NCBI GenBank assembly: GCA_009801085.1 | Contig: VNWV01000004.1 | Span: forward strand, 1,116,001-1,180,000 | Source of the DNA: Lasiodiplodia sp. COLG20 | Lineage: Eukaryota > Ascomycota > Dothideomycetes > Botryosphaeriales > Botryosphaeriaceae | Length of the DNA: 64,000 bases | Direction: 5' to 3' | In this document: in pieces, positions 52,526 to 62,052 of the stretch | Numbering within the stretch: position 1 is the stretch's first letter | How the letters are laid out: the number at the start of each line of letters is the position of its first letter | Translations under genes and position numbers: made by a program | The notes under the pieces: model-generated | Database searches by the model: none | What the model saw: only the letters and a program-made list of their open reading frames with translations | Told to the model about the DNA's origin: nothing

Positions 52526-53851
52526 TCACACCCCCCACCCCCGATCCCAAGCCTGGACCCTGTCCCCTGTCAACTCACCTTCCAGCCATCTTTTCACCCA
52601 CACGACTTCACCCGCCTTCGGGTCCATTACTACCGCATAGTGTGTTGTTTCGTTAGTTGTCGGATACTTCTGAACCCACTTCACGACATCCGCAGGAGAG
52701 ATGGAGAGTTCTTCGGCACCCTTCTTTTTTGACCGTTCCCTGGCCCTGTTCCACCGCGCCTCGATGCGCTCTCGTCTGTCTTCGGCCTCATGGATCAAGT
52801 CTTGGATAAGACAAAGCTTCGCCTTTGGCTTCTTAGTCGTATTGTCTGAGCTGTCTACGGTGTTGACGTCGCAGTTTGTGATTGTGATGAATGAATTAGA
52901 CGAACGCACGGTAGCAGTGACACGGTCTTTCTCGAGCACGGTGGTCTCTTCGCCGTCGCTGAAGACCAGGTACGCGGCAGTCGAGGGTAACGACGGAAAT
53001 TTCTCCTTGATGGTTTCCAGATCCCAGAGGTCAACTTTGGGCTTCCTTCCCCTCGGGCCCACGTGAGGAATCACGAGGTCCCGCAGGCGAGAAGATATCG
53101 AGGGCCGGAAGCCCAACAGCATCAGGAGCAGGTTCGAGTAAAACTTGAAATTTGCGGAATTGGACACGTCATTGTTGTGGTAAGGGCGGAAGTTCAGGGA
53201 CAGGCTGAGCCCTTGCCTCAGGCCCGTCAGGACGCCGACGTAGCCGACGTAGGTGACGGAGCGCGCGACGACGGGGCCGTGGGGCTTCTCGACGAACTCG
53301 AGCTGCACGACGACGCGGCGCAGCACGTCCATGGCCCAGTCTAGGGTGCGGAAGTGGTACATGCGGGTGGTGCCGTCGGCGGTGCGCACGCGGGCGCCGC
53401 CGCTGGTGCAGCCCATGAAGAGGTCGAGCAGGCTGTTGAACGAGACCAGCAGGTACATGGGCACGCCGCTCGCTTTGCTGATGCCCTTCAGCTCTTCCGT
53501 CTCTTCCTTGCTGCGCAGGCGTCGCAGGAACAGGCGGGCGAAGCGGGTGGTGGATTTGACTGGCAGGCCGGACATGATGAGAACCTCGTCGAAGAGGCCG
53601 GTCAGCTTGGTGAGCTGCGGCTTGAAGTCGGCCACGACTTCATTGTAGCGCTCTCGAGGCGGGCGCGAAAGATCGATGGTGTATTTCGGCGGGATGGGGT
53701 CGAACGGATCCGGATTCTGTATTTCCAGCTGTGGGGAGTCGTGGTCGGGAGGTAGAGGCCTCTCCTTTCGCGGGGCATTTGTGGATTGAGTGGGGTCCGG
53801 GAAGCTGCCTATTTGGGCCTTCTTGCTCCTTGAACGAGTCGTGGGAGCCAT
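52526..53851 (-). CDS. Acid ceramidase / NAAA-like amidase (Ntn hydrolase)
   Basis: Single exon, 441 residues from the ATG at 53851; the longer open frame to 53995 has no ATG and was not used. The catalytic cysteine motif MGCTSGGARV is at about 148, inside YLLVSFNSLLDLFMGCTSGG, followed by YHFRTLDWAMDVLRRVVVQLEF, RSVTYVGYVGVLTGLRQGLS and LSLNFRPYH. This is the pattern of acid ceramidase and N-acylethanolamine acid amidase, which hydrolyse fatty amides after self-cleavage before that cysteine. Unlike the lysosomal animal enzymes the N-terminus (MAPTTRSRSKKAQ) is basic and has no signal peptide. The C-terminus carries a Lys/Arg-rich helix (RERIEARWNRARERSKKK). The substrate is unknown. Confidence 0.78.
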   Translation of the reverse strand: MAPTTRSRSKKAQIGSFPDPTQSTNAPRKERPLPPDHDSPQLEIQNPDPFDPIPPKYTIDLSRPPRERYNEVVADFKPQLTKLTGLFDEVLIMSGLPVKSTTRFARLFLRRLRSKEETEELKGISKASGVPMYLLVSFNSLLDLFMGCTSGGARVRTADGTTRMYHFRTLDWAMDVLRRVVVQLEFVEKPHGPVVARSVTYVGYVGVLTGLRQGLSLSLNFRPYHNNDVSNSANFKFYSNLLLMLLGFRPSISSRLRDLVIPHVGPRGRKPKVDLWDLETIKEKFPSLPSTAAYLVFSDGEETTVLEKDRVTATVRSSNSFITITNCDVNTVDSSDNTTKKPKAKLCLIQDLIHEAEDRRERIEARWNRARERSKKKGAEELSISPADVVKWVQKYPTTNETTHYAVVMDPKAGEVVWVKRWLEGELTGDRVQAWDRGWGV

Positions 53852-54104
53852 TGCGCGCGGCGCCGTGTAGGCCCTGAAGAGAGTGTCTGAAGTGCAGAAT
53901 GTGTGGGGAAATATGTTGGTTGAGGATACTGGATGAGGCTCGGGCAGGCAACAATGGTGCTGCTCCACAGTGCTGAATGCCGGGGTGCTGACCACACGTC
54001 ATCCTGCGCTCTGGCTTTAGCCCTTCTAGGCAGCAAGCTCATCCCCCTGCGCCAAATATAGGTCGATCATGCTCCGCATGGGTGGTGTTGATTTCCGTGC
54101 CTAC

Positions 54105-56389
54105 TTAGCTAATGTGCGGGACGTACTGCGACCACTGCACCACATCGTACGCCGACGACGGCAGGCTCCCAATGTTAATCAGACACTCGATGAAAATGAA
54201 AACCCGCAGCCCGATGTAGACGGCCGCGACGACGACCAAAACCACCAGTCTGCACACCCTCAACACCTCAATCGCCCACCCCAGCCCCGCCTTCAACACC
54301 AAGTCGCGGAAATGCCTCCACCCGTCGTACGACGACACCACCGACCTCGCATCCTGGTTCACCTCCGCCTTCTCCCCACCACCACCACGACTGCGGCCGC
54401 GAGCCACCCCCACCTCCGCCTCCACCGTCTCCAAAATCCCCGGCCTCACCGCATCCTGATGCGGCTTCTCGTAGCTCTTCACGAACCCCCTCACCCCCAA
54501 CGCTGCCAACCTCTCCGCCTCCTCAACATCGCTCTCATGATCATCCAACAAAAACGGCCTAACCGCATCGCTCATCACGCCCTCTACGCGCGCCACGGGC
54601 ACGAGCAACCCGCTCGCCGCGACGCTCAGCGCCGCGGCCCGCCACAGCACGCGCTCGGCCTCGGTGCGGAACGGCGCGTACCACGCCAGCAGGTGCAGCG
54701 CGCCGTACGCGAAGCCCGTCAGCGTGACGGCGACGTGCGTGCGCAGCGTCACGCCCCGCAGGTGGCTGCGCCGCGGGAAGTTCGGCACGCGGTCGACCAG
54801 CGCGTCGCGCAGGTTGCGCTTGAGTCGGCGTTGCAGCGCCGGCCCGTCTTGCGGGTTGAGCGCGTCGGTGTTGAGCGAGGCCGGCGCGAGGATGTAGTGG
54901 TTCCATCCTTTTTGCGCGAGGCGCATGCGCATGGCGTAGCGGCGGTCGGCGGCCGTTTCGTCGTGAGGGTCGGGGTGGGGGTGGCGGGGAGCGGCTTTGG
55001 CGGTGGTGGTGGTGCGGCCGGTGGATGCGGTGGGAGAGAGTTTCTGGGCGCGGACGCCGTGGGGGACGGCGCGGGCGGGGTTCAGTTTGTGGGACTGGCG
55101 CCGCTTGCCGGAAGAGGGGGGTGGTTGGCTATTACTTCTGCTGCTTGGCTCGGAAGGCTCCTCGGTGGGTGGGAGGGATAGGTCGAGCTGGCTGGCCGTC
55201 TTGTGCAGCTCACCGTCTTCTTCAGTGTACACGTGCGTGCGCTCTGGCTTACGGAACGGTTTGGCCGTTCTGCGGTACCGGTCGTCGTCCGAGAGTCTGT
55301 GGTCGAAGCTGCTGAGGGTGTAGAGCATGGCCATGAGCCAGTGTGGTTGCCGTATCGACCTGGGCATCTCCAACGGGCTCGGCTCTTGAACGCTGAGTGG
55401 CTTCTGCAGCCAGAAGGCTCCTACCAGCAAACCGCAAATACAGTGCGCGAAGGTGGTGAGTTCGAGGAGAGATATCGACAAGCCCTGCTCCATTCTTACA
55501 ACGCACTGAAGACTGAACCAGATCGCTTTGAGCATCCAACCCGTTAGTCCGACATATCCTGCCAGGGTTTCGAAATCTCTTACCTTGGAAGAGGGTGATG
55601 ATTTTGACAAAAGCACTCGCCTTGCTCTTGTCTCTGATGGCATTGACGGTTAGCTTGGGGATGAGGGAAGGCTCATATTTCGCAACGAAACGAAGAGCTT
55701 CGTGTCTGAGAGTGAGCTGCTCGCGGTTACGGTCGTCCGGTAGATACACCCTTGAGCCATCCCGGAGCGTGTAAGTAAAGCCTCCCATGACGGCGTAGAA
55801 ACTGTGCGTCATTGTCCAGACGGGTTTGTCGTCATCGTTTGACTCAACGTCAACTGGAGTGGTCTAAGACTGACGTGTTAGCCGCGTGAGTAAACAAAAA
55901 CATTCTCGGAGAGGGTATACCCTTGGTCTCAGGATGGCCGGCCACCAGCTCGGCCCTTTATTCTGCTCCAGATAGACCTCCTCCATATATTTCTGCAGGT
56001 TACGTGCATCCCAGTATTGCTTGAATGCCGCGAACGCAATCTGCTCGACACATCAGTTTGGTCCAAAAGCAAATACAGGGAGAGATGTAAAATACCAATT
56101 CCGGCGCGAACAGGCCAATCACCAACCAGCCGATCTGGCGCACGAGCTGATGGCCTCCGAAAATATGCACAAGCTTGTGCCGCACCGTCCTGTCCACCGT
56201 CCACCAGTCCGACCAGTCGAGATCATCATCCGGACAGATACCAGGCAGGTTCAGATGCACGATCTTCCATGTGCACAGGGCCAACGTGACGAAGCATGTC
56301 GAGAGGATGCCAAACGTGCCACGGTGCTGCGGCTGAGCTTCCCACGAGAAAGTCGTGGTATTCTCGCCGGCTCCGATGATATCCAGCAT
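54105..56389 (-). CDS. Multi-pass membrane protein of unknown function, fungal family
   Basis: Four exons (introns 56041-56095, 55864-55920, 55526-55583) encode 704 residues. Helices near 26-48 (FGILSTCFVTLALCTWKIVH), 83-105, 235-255 (FQAIWFSLQCVVRMEQG), 260-285, 495-545 and 650-690. Blocks such as LCTWKIVHLNLPG, FWLQKPLSV and HSFYAVMGGF recall a widespread fungal family of uncharacterised integral membrane proteins. A 150-residue Ser/Pro/Thr-rich loop separates the two membrane halves. The third intron is 58 bases with a textbook CTAAC branch point (CGGACTAACGGG) and an AAG acceptor; a competing CAG only 25 bases from the donor cannot work. No catalytic motif is visible. Confidence 0.72.
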
Positions 56390-57537
56390 CGTTGCAGAAT
56401 CCCTCCCGGGAAATCTCGAGGAGATGGGAAAACGCGGGGGATCAGCAATCCCAGATCAGTCGTGGAGAAAAAAAAAGGTGGAGGGCGAACAACGAGTCAC
56501 TCGGGGAGGTAGGTGTGTCGCCTGCTACCGTGACTGTTCAGCCGCAATATGGGTGCTGCCGTCTTGTCCCCCGGATGACAAGAGGTCACCTTTGACATGC
56601 GACGACGGGAAAAGAGAGAGACAGTAGGTAGTACGAGATGGTGCAAGACAGAGTGATGGCAAAAGTGGCGTGCATTCATGCTCCGTTCACCGCTACCCCC
56701 CGCCGCGCCACGCGGCGATGGATTCGCCGAAACGTAGTCTCATCGTCCAACAAGTGCGCGGGCTTGGAGCCGCTTTCGGGGGACTGTCGTGACCCCTGAT
56801 TTGCCGGCTGCTCGGCTCATGCTTGGCCTCTTTCTGACAGTGATGCTCTCCGCACCGCAAAAAACGGCCCGAACAAGCCCAATGGGTGTCGCCATGGAGG
56901 CTGAGAGGGCGGGTGAAATACGAGAAGGTCGGGGCATAGCTTCGCCTCTGTGGACTTGGCGGGGCTGAAGCGATAGAGAAAAATTGGCCAATAAGACAGT
57001 TAGGACCGTGCGGATTTGAGGCTCGGTTACGATAAAGAGTTTAGCTCTTGGAAGATCGGGCCTTAGGGTATTTTTCCTCGAAGCTCCGAGGCTACCTCTC
57101 GTAGCATACGACGATGCGTCATAGCTCAGATTAATCCATTCGAGGATGGTAGCAACGCATATGGAACTCAATGGGATGCCTCCTTAAATGTCTTCACGAA
57201 GTGTTGCAGAGTACAGCGGGGTACCGGACGATCACTTCAAATGCCCATGACATGAGCGAAACACAAATCAACGCTAGCCTTCGGACGCAATACCCCACAC
57301 ACACGAGGCATCATATGCATAAGAGAGAGGCAGATATGAAAGGAGACTCGGACTGAAAAAAAAAAGGAACAAGGACATATGACTCATTGAATCTCTGATA
57401 AACTAACGCCGACATGTACACATTGGTATCTCGAATGTACGCCGCCGTCTTGATCAACTCAAGCGGAACAAATAAACAAATGGTGAAAATGAACCGTCAT
57501 GAACATCATAACCACCTCTCTTTATATCTCTCTCTGC
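56390..57537. other. Gene-free 1.15 kb between two minus-strand genes
   Basis: Promoter of the membrane-protein gene and 3' region of the AT-hook gene. A 143-codon open frame at 56740-57171 has no ATG near its start and no recognisable content. A-rich runs at 56465 and 57353. No repeat copy seen. Confidence 0.45.
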
Positions 57538-60500
57538 TCAATAATGCAGAAAGTTCCCCATTTCGTCCCACCAACCAGGTGCCCACGGATACTTCAACTT
57601 GAACTGGTCCAGATCTCTCCTCACGCAGATGCCCCTCTTCTCGTCTGCGCGGATCATCTCGCCACCCACGACGCCAAACATGCGTGCAATGACATCCCGA
57701 AGGGTGATCGGATCGCCCGTCTTGTCCTTCTGCATGAAGTTGCCACGCACGATGTCTTTGCCGGTGGCGCGACGGTACTCGGCAGCATCCTTGAGCGTCA
57801 AGAGCTGCATGAAGATGGTGCAGCAGACGAGCAGCTCGGGCGTAACCTTGACGGTGTAGTTCCAGTTCTGCATCTCAACGCCGGCGTAGTCAGAAGCGGG
57901 CTTCCTCTTGGAGCTATCGGGCTGCCACTGGAGCTTCTGGGAAAGCAGGGCCCTGTGAAGAGGGTCGGTGGGGGAGAACTCGTCGGGGTGCCGCTTGTAG
58001 CGCTGGTAGATGCGGTCAAGCGTGTCCCAGTGGGTCTTGGTCCACGGTGCGATCCGTGGGAGATGCTTGTAGCGCTGGGCGAGAGGATGAAGGGGCAACT
58101 GCGGGGATTCAGGCTCAGCGCCTGTAGCGGTGGCTCCCCATAGGCGTCCGAATAATCCTGCTGATTGTTGCTCTTCTGACCGAGTCGCTTCCTGGCGTGC
58201 AGGCTTAGGAGCGGAAGCAGGAACAGTGCCGGAAGCCTGGAACAGAGGCTTTTGCTCGAAGAGAGGCGCGCGCTTCTTCTGCTCCACGACTGCACTCTGC
58301 TCAAACAACGGTCTGCGTTCTTTATTGAGATTCAGAGCCGTCATATGAGAGCGGGTTTCGTGAATAGAAGGTTCGGTCGGCTGTTCATCTTCCGTGCATG
58401 TTTGTCCGACCTTGCTGGTCGAAAGCTGAGAAGTAGGCTTGCTGAGCCGTGAAGGTTTCTTGACCGACTGCTCAGATTGCTTCTGGACGAGATACGAGGA
58501 CTGGTCGACTTGTATCGAAGACTCTGATTGTTCGGCTGGCTCATTGCTGGCGAATAAACGTTTGCGCTCGCCCGATAGATCCAGGTTCTTGATGCGGGCA
58601 CTGCGCGGAGTGAGCTCATTTTCGATCTGGCGCTGTACCATCTGATCCTCTTCAGCGAAGACAGCAGGGCTAGGAGGAATAACGCGCGATCGCCCATTGA
58701 TGGTGCGAGTGTTGTCTTCCTGTGCTAATTGTCTCGTGTTGTCTTCATCGATCATCATGATGTCACCATCCTCCAGCACTGAGCTTGCAATGGTGTGCTC
58801 AATTCTTTGGTAGGGGCTGCTGTTGACGGCAGAAGGCGACGAGAATACCACCAGCTGTTTCAACGGGCTGCCCTTGACGGGAGAATTGAGGCCGGTGCCA
58901 ATGTTGTAGGGTACTCTGATTGGTTGAAGTTTGGGTGGTGTGGCCAGCACCGGCTCCTTGATTTCTTTGGCTGGGCTGTCGCCTATAGCCATCAGCATTG
59001 ATAGATCCAGCTTGTTGCTTTCATGCTGTGTGGGCCCTGGTTCTGGGATTTCAGATGAGCGCTGCCAGAACAAACCAGTATTCTCGGTACTCTCCACTTC
59101 AGAGGCTGGGTCTGAAGTGCTTGCCGGTTCAAGGGACTCCTGCCTCCTTGGTCTCTGCGGCCGCGAAGACAAGCGGCCCGCGCCATCTCGAGATCTCGTA
59201 GCAGCATTTGAAGCACCAGGTGCGCGTGTGCTGTCGGAAGGCGGCGACGAAGACCGTCGTTGAGAAAGTCTGCTCGCAGTGCCACGGCGGGAGTTGGATG
59301 GACCGGCGCCTGCGCCAGCCTTCTCGCCAGAGCGTTTTGCGGCAACGCGCTTCGCGCGCCGAGCAAACCGTGACTCAGGCTCGCGACTTCCCTCCTCTTC
59401 CCAGATGTCACCATCAAGGACATTTTCAGATGATTCACTAGTGGCTTCGCTGCTTTCACTGTGATCAGAACTGAGAACGATCACTTGGCTGGGATTGGCT
59501 TCATCGGCCATCTGGTTGGCAGTCTCATGACTTTCGTAGTTTTCTCCGGATCTCCGCTGGAGGCCGCTGTTCTCATGGCTTCGAGCTTTCTCTACACTGT
59601 CTTCCTCGGGACTGTCATCTTGCATTTCCACAGCATCAGGGCTTGTATCGCTCCTCGCTGGGCTAATGAGTTGGGCTTTAGCAGGTGCGACAGCAAGATC
59701 GGGTTGCTGAGACAGTTGTTGAGACGGGGGCGGCGGCGGGGATGGGAGAGAATAATCGTTTTCTTCGGGCGTGGGGAGGCGGTGGTTGCTCGAATCCTGG
59801 GTCGGAGTTCTGCCGGCGCTCGGACCATCGAAGACGTCGTCGTCTGAAGCAGCACTGCTGCCAGGTGTTGCTGGCCGCTCATCCGGCTCAGGCTCGTCGT
59901 GGCTGCTCTCGCGAGATGTATTCCGGGATCTAGCGCGCTCTGCGAGTTGTTCACCAAGACGCAGGCCGGCTTGAAGCTCTCTCCTCGTTCCCGATTGGAA
60001 TTGCTTGAACATTTCATCGAGTCTGGCACGCTGTGCCTCTTCCCTGATATCGTCCGACGGTCTCCTATCCTGTGTACCCCGATTATTACCATTAACAATG
60101 CCCTGAAGTGCAATTCCGGCCTTGACAACATTTACCAGCTTTGGAGTCTCCGATTTCGACGGAGATATCTCCACCTGTTGAATAGCCGGTGGCGCTGACG
60201 GTGGCTTCGGGCTCTGACGTCTGGGAGGAGTGCTTGCAGTGAATTGAGCTGGCGGTGAAGAGGGCATATACGAAACGGAGGCGACGGAGTCGTTGATTTC
60301 GGGTAGCGAAAACGATATGGCCTGCCTGCTGACTTGTTGCCTGCGTGTTTGCGGAATCGGATCTGTACGAAAAGAAGGGATTTTAGGGGCAGCTGGCTGG
60401 GCAAAGCTAGACGAAATGCCTTTGAGCGCGGCCTGCATGCTGGGCAAAGAGTACGGGGAGACCATGCTGAACTCTTCGCTGTGGAGCATGGTGGTATCGC

Positions 60501-61599
60501 CGATTGTCTGGTCAGGCATGACAATATCGAGATCATCGTCGGACAAGTTATACTCTTCACCCGTCTGCTCACTATCTTCTTGTTCATGGTTGGTAACCAT
60601 TGATTGCCACATATCGTCGTCGATAGTAGCCTTTTTTGAAGATGCCGCCTTTGGTGTCTGTTCATGTTCTTCGGCCTCCTCCTCCTCCTCGATGGTACCA
60701 GACGCAACTTCACCAAGCTGAGAAGCGGCTCTCATGGACCGCCGTCTTTGCCTAATAGAAGAATGGGCGGCTCCTGAGGTACTAGATTGAGTTCCGGCCA
60801 TCTCTTGTTCGAACTGATCGGGCGACCTCGGGCCGTACATGGCAGCAGCGCGAATGGGTTCTGGGACGTGGATGTCCTGGGACATACTCCTCCTTCCCCT
60901 AGTGGTACTGCGTTTAGTAGGGTGATATGAAGCATCGCTAAGGGAAGAATCAACATCGCTAGCCTCGGGGCTCCTAGTGACGGACTTCCTGGGCTTTCGG
61001 ATGGGTGTACCGTTCCTCGTCCTGCCGGAGATGGGAGCAGCCTCGGCCTTCTTTGGCCTACCACTCCTCCTGACTGGAGACGAGTCACGAGCATCATTGA
61101 GCGGGATGCTGGTGGCTTGGCTAGCAGCGGCTGCATCTGATTTCCTCGGTCTCCCTCTTTTCTTAGTTGGAGATGTCACGCCCTCCAGTGTGGCTGGTAG
61201 TGTATCTGATTTCCTCGGTCTGCCCCGTCTTCTCACTGGCGACGAGCCGTTGGCATCGTTCAATGGAATGGTAGTGGTCATCGTGGTAATACGGTTGGAG
61301 CGGGCGCCTGTGGGCGAGTCCAGATTGTTCTCGTCCTGCGAGAAGCCGTTGTCTGGCTCGACGGTAACCTTAATGCGCCAGGGAGACGAGCCGGCAGCCT
61401 TGGGAGTCGTCATGGTGATGGATTTGGAGGGCGAGCCATTTGCGAGGTCTGGGATATCGAGGAAAGGATCGGACCGCTGGAGGTTAGGCGAGAGTTGTGT
61501 CAAAGGCTGGGCTGCTGCTCGCTTGGCTGAGCGGCGGTTGGCAGCGCTCTTAGCCGGCGAGCTCGTTACGAATGTCAATGGATCCGGGGAGGAAGACAT
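57538..61599 (-). CDS. Large AT-hook DNA-binding protein
   Basis: Single exon, 1353 residues. Three AT-hook motifs lie near the N-terminus, RRRGRPRK (about 123-130), KKRGRPRK (147-153) and RRSGRPKK (178-184), embedded in an internal repeat of the form IPLNDAxxSSPVRR that occurs twice. AT-hooks bind the minor groove of AT-rich DNA. The middle 900 residues are Ser/Pro/Glu-rich and disordered with many SP sites. The C-terminal 150 residues form the only folded-looking part (WTKTHWDTLDRIYQRYKRHP, YTVKVTPELLVCCTIFMQLL, WAPGWWDEMGNFLHY) and appear to be a conserved fungal domain of unknown role. Likely nuclear, perhaps chromatin-associated. It is divergent from the GEN1-like gene. Specific function cannot be assigned. 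Confidence 0.85.
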   Translation of the reverse strand: MSSSPDPLTFVTSSPAKSAANRRSAKRAAAQPLTQLSPNLQRSDPFLDIPDLANGSPSKSITMTTPKAAGSSPWRIKVTVEPDNGFSQDENNLDSPTGARSNRITTMTTTIPLNDANGSSPVRRRGRPRKSDTLPATLEGVTSPTKKRGRPRKSDAAAASQATSIPLNDARDSSPVRRSGRPKKAEAAPISGRTRNGTPIRKPRKSVTRSPEASDVDSSLSDASYHPTKRSTTRGRRSMSQDIHVPEPIRAAAMYGPRSPDQFEQEMAGTQSSTSGAAHSSIRQRRRSMRAASQLGEVASGTIEEEEEAEEHEQTPKAASSKKATIDDDMWQSMVTNHEQEDSEQTGEEYNLSDDDLDIVMPDQTIGDTTMLHSEEFSMVSPYSLPSMQAALKGISSSFAQPAAPKIPSFRTDPIPQTRRQQVSRQAISFSLPEINDSVASVSYMPSSPPAQFTASTPPRRQSPKPPSAPPAIQQVEISPSKSETPKLVNVVKAGIALQGIVNGNNRGTQDRRPSDDIREEAQRARLDEMFKQFQSGTRRELQAGLRLGEQLAERARSRNTSRESSHDEPEPDERPATPGSSAASDDDVFDGPSAGRTPTQDSSNHRLPTPEENDYSLPSPPPPPSQQLSQQPDLAVAPAKAQLISPARSDTSPDAVEMQDDSPEEDSVEKARSHENSGLQRRSGENYESHETANQMADEANPSQVIVLSSDHSESSEATSESSENVLDGDIWEEEGSREPESRFARRAKRVAAKRSGEKAGAGAGPSNSRRGTASRLSQRRSSSPPSDSTRAPGASNAATRSRDGAGRLSSRPQRPRRQESLEPASTSDPASEVESTENTGLFWQRSSEIPEPGPTQHESNKLDLSMLMAIGDSPAKEIKEPVLATPPKLQPIRVPYNIGTGLNSPVKGSPLKQLVVFSSPSAVNSSPYQRIEHTIASSVLEDGDIMMIDEDNTRQLAQEDNTRTINGRSRVIPPSPAVFAEEDQMVQRQIENELTPRSARIKNLDLSGERKRLFASNEPAEQSESSIQVDQSSYLVQKQSEQSVKKPSRLSKPTSQLSTSKVGQTCTEDEQPTEPSIHETRSHMTALNLNKERRPLFEQSAVVEQKKRAPLFEQKPLFQASGTVPASAPKPARQEATRSEEQQSAGLFGRLWGATATGAEPESPQLPLHPLAQRYKHLPRIAPWTKTHWDTLDRIYQRYKRHPDEFSPTDPLHRALLSQKLQWQPDSSKRKPASDYAGVEMQNWNYTVKVTPELLVCCTIFMQLLTLKDAAEYRRATGKDIVRGNFMQKDKTGDPITLRDVIARMFGVVGGEMIRADEKRGICVRRDLDQFKLKYPWAPGWWDEMGNFLHY

Positions 61600-62052
61600 G
61601 TTGCGCGAGATATATCGTGTCTAGGGATGGTAGACGGAGGCTGTCGAACAGCGGTTAGCATGGGCACTAGAAGTAGAGAAGCAGAGGGCAATGCAGCGCA
61701 TGTGCGAAGAGAGAGCTGGTGGGAAGCTCACGCTAAATTGGCGCAGGACCCAATGGATTCTGCAAGGCACTGGGTGCCTTTGACGCCTGGTAGTTAGCAA
61801 TGTGGATGAGCGTCAGACAGAGCTGCGTGCGAAGAGTGGTGGTGTTGTGGTGGTCGCTAGGAAAAAGCAGCGCGGGGAGCGGAGCTTGTGTGGGTTGTTT
61901 GGGTTCAGTCGCAGCAGTAAACACAGAGCTCGGACCACCCTCCGCTGCAACTCCGCCCGCAAGCCCGCACGCATCTCGCTGCCTCGCCACCCGCCGCTTT
62001 GCTCACCTGGCTCTTTTGGATCCTGCTGCTTTAATTTTACAATGCGACAGCG
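61600..62052. promoter_or_regulatory. Divergent intergenic region AT-hook gene / GEN1-like
   Basis: 453 bases between divergent start codons. No TATA box or full ACGCGT site. Nothing else recognised. Confidence 0.45.

Noticed and set aside
54069..55181. 370-codon open frame on the plus strand, very His/Arg/Pro-rich
   Set aside because: Antisense to the membrane-protein gene, covering its low-complexity loop; no independent support.
56740..57171. 143-codon open frame on the minus strand
   Set aside because: Begins TTG, no ATG near the start, no recognisable content; lies in a promoter gap.
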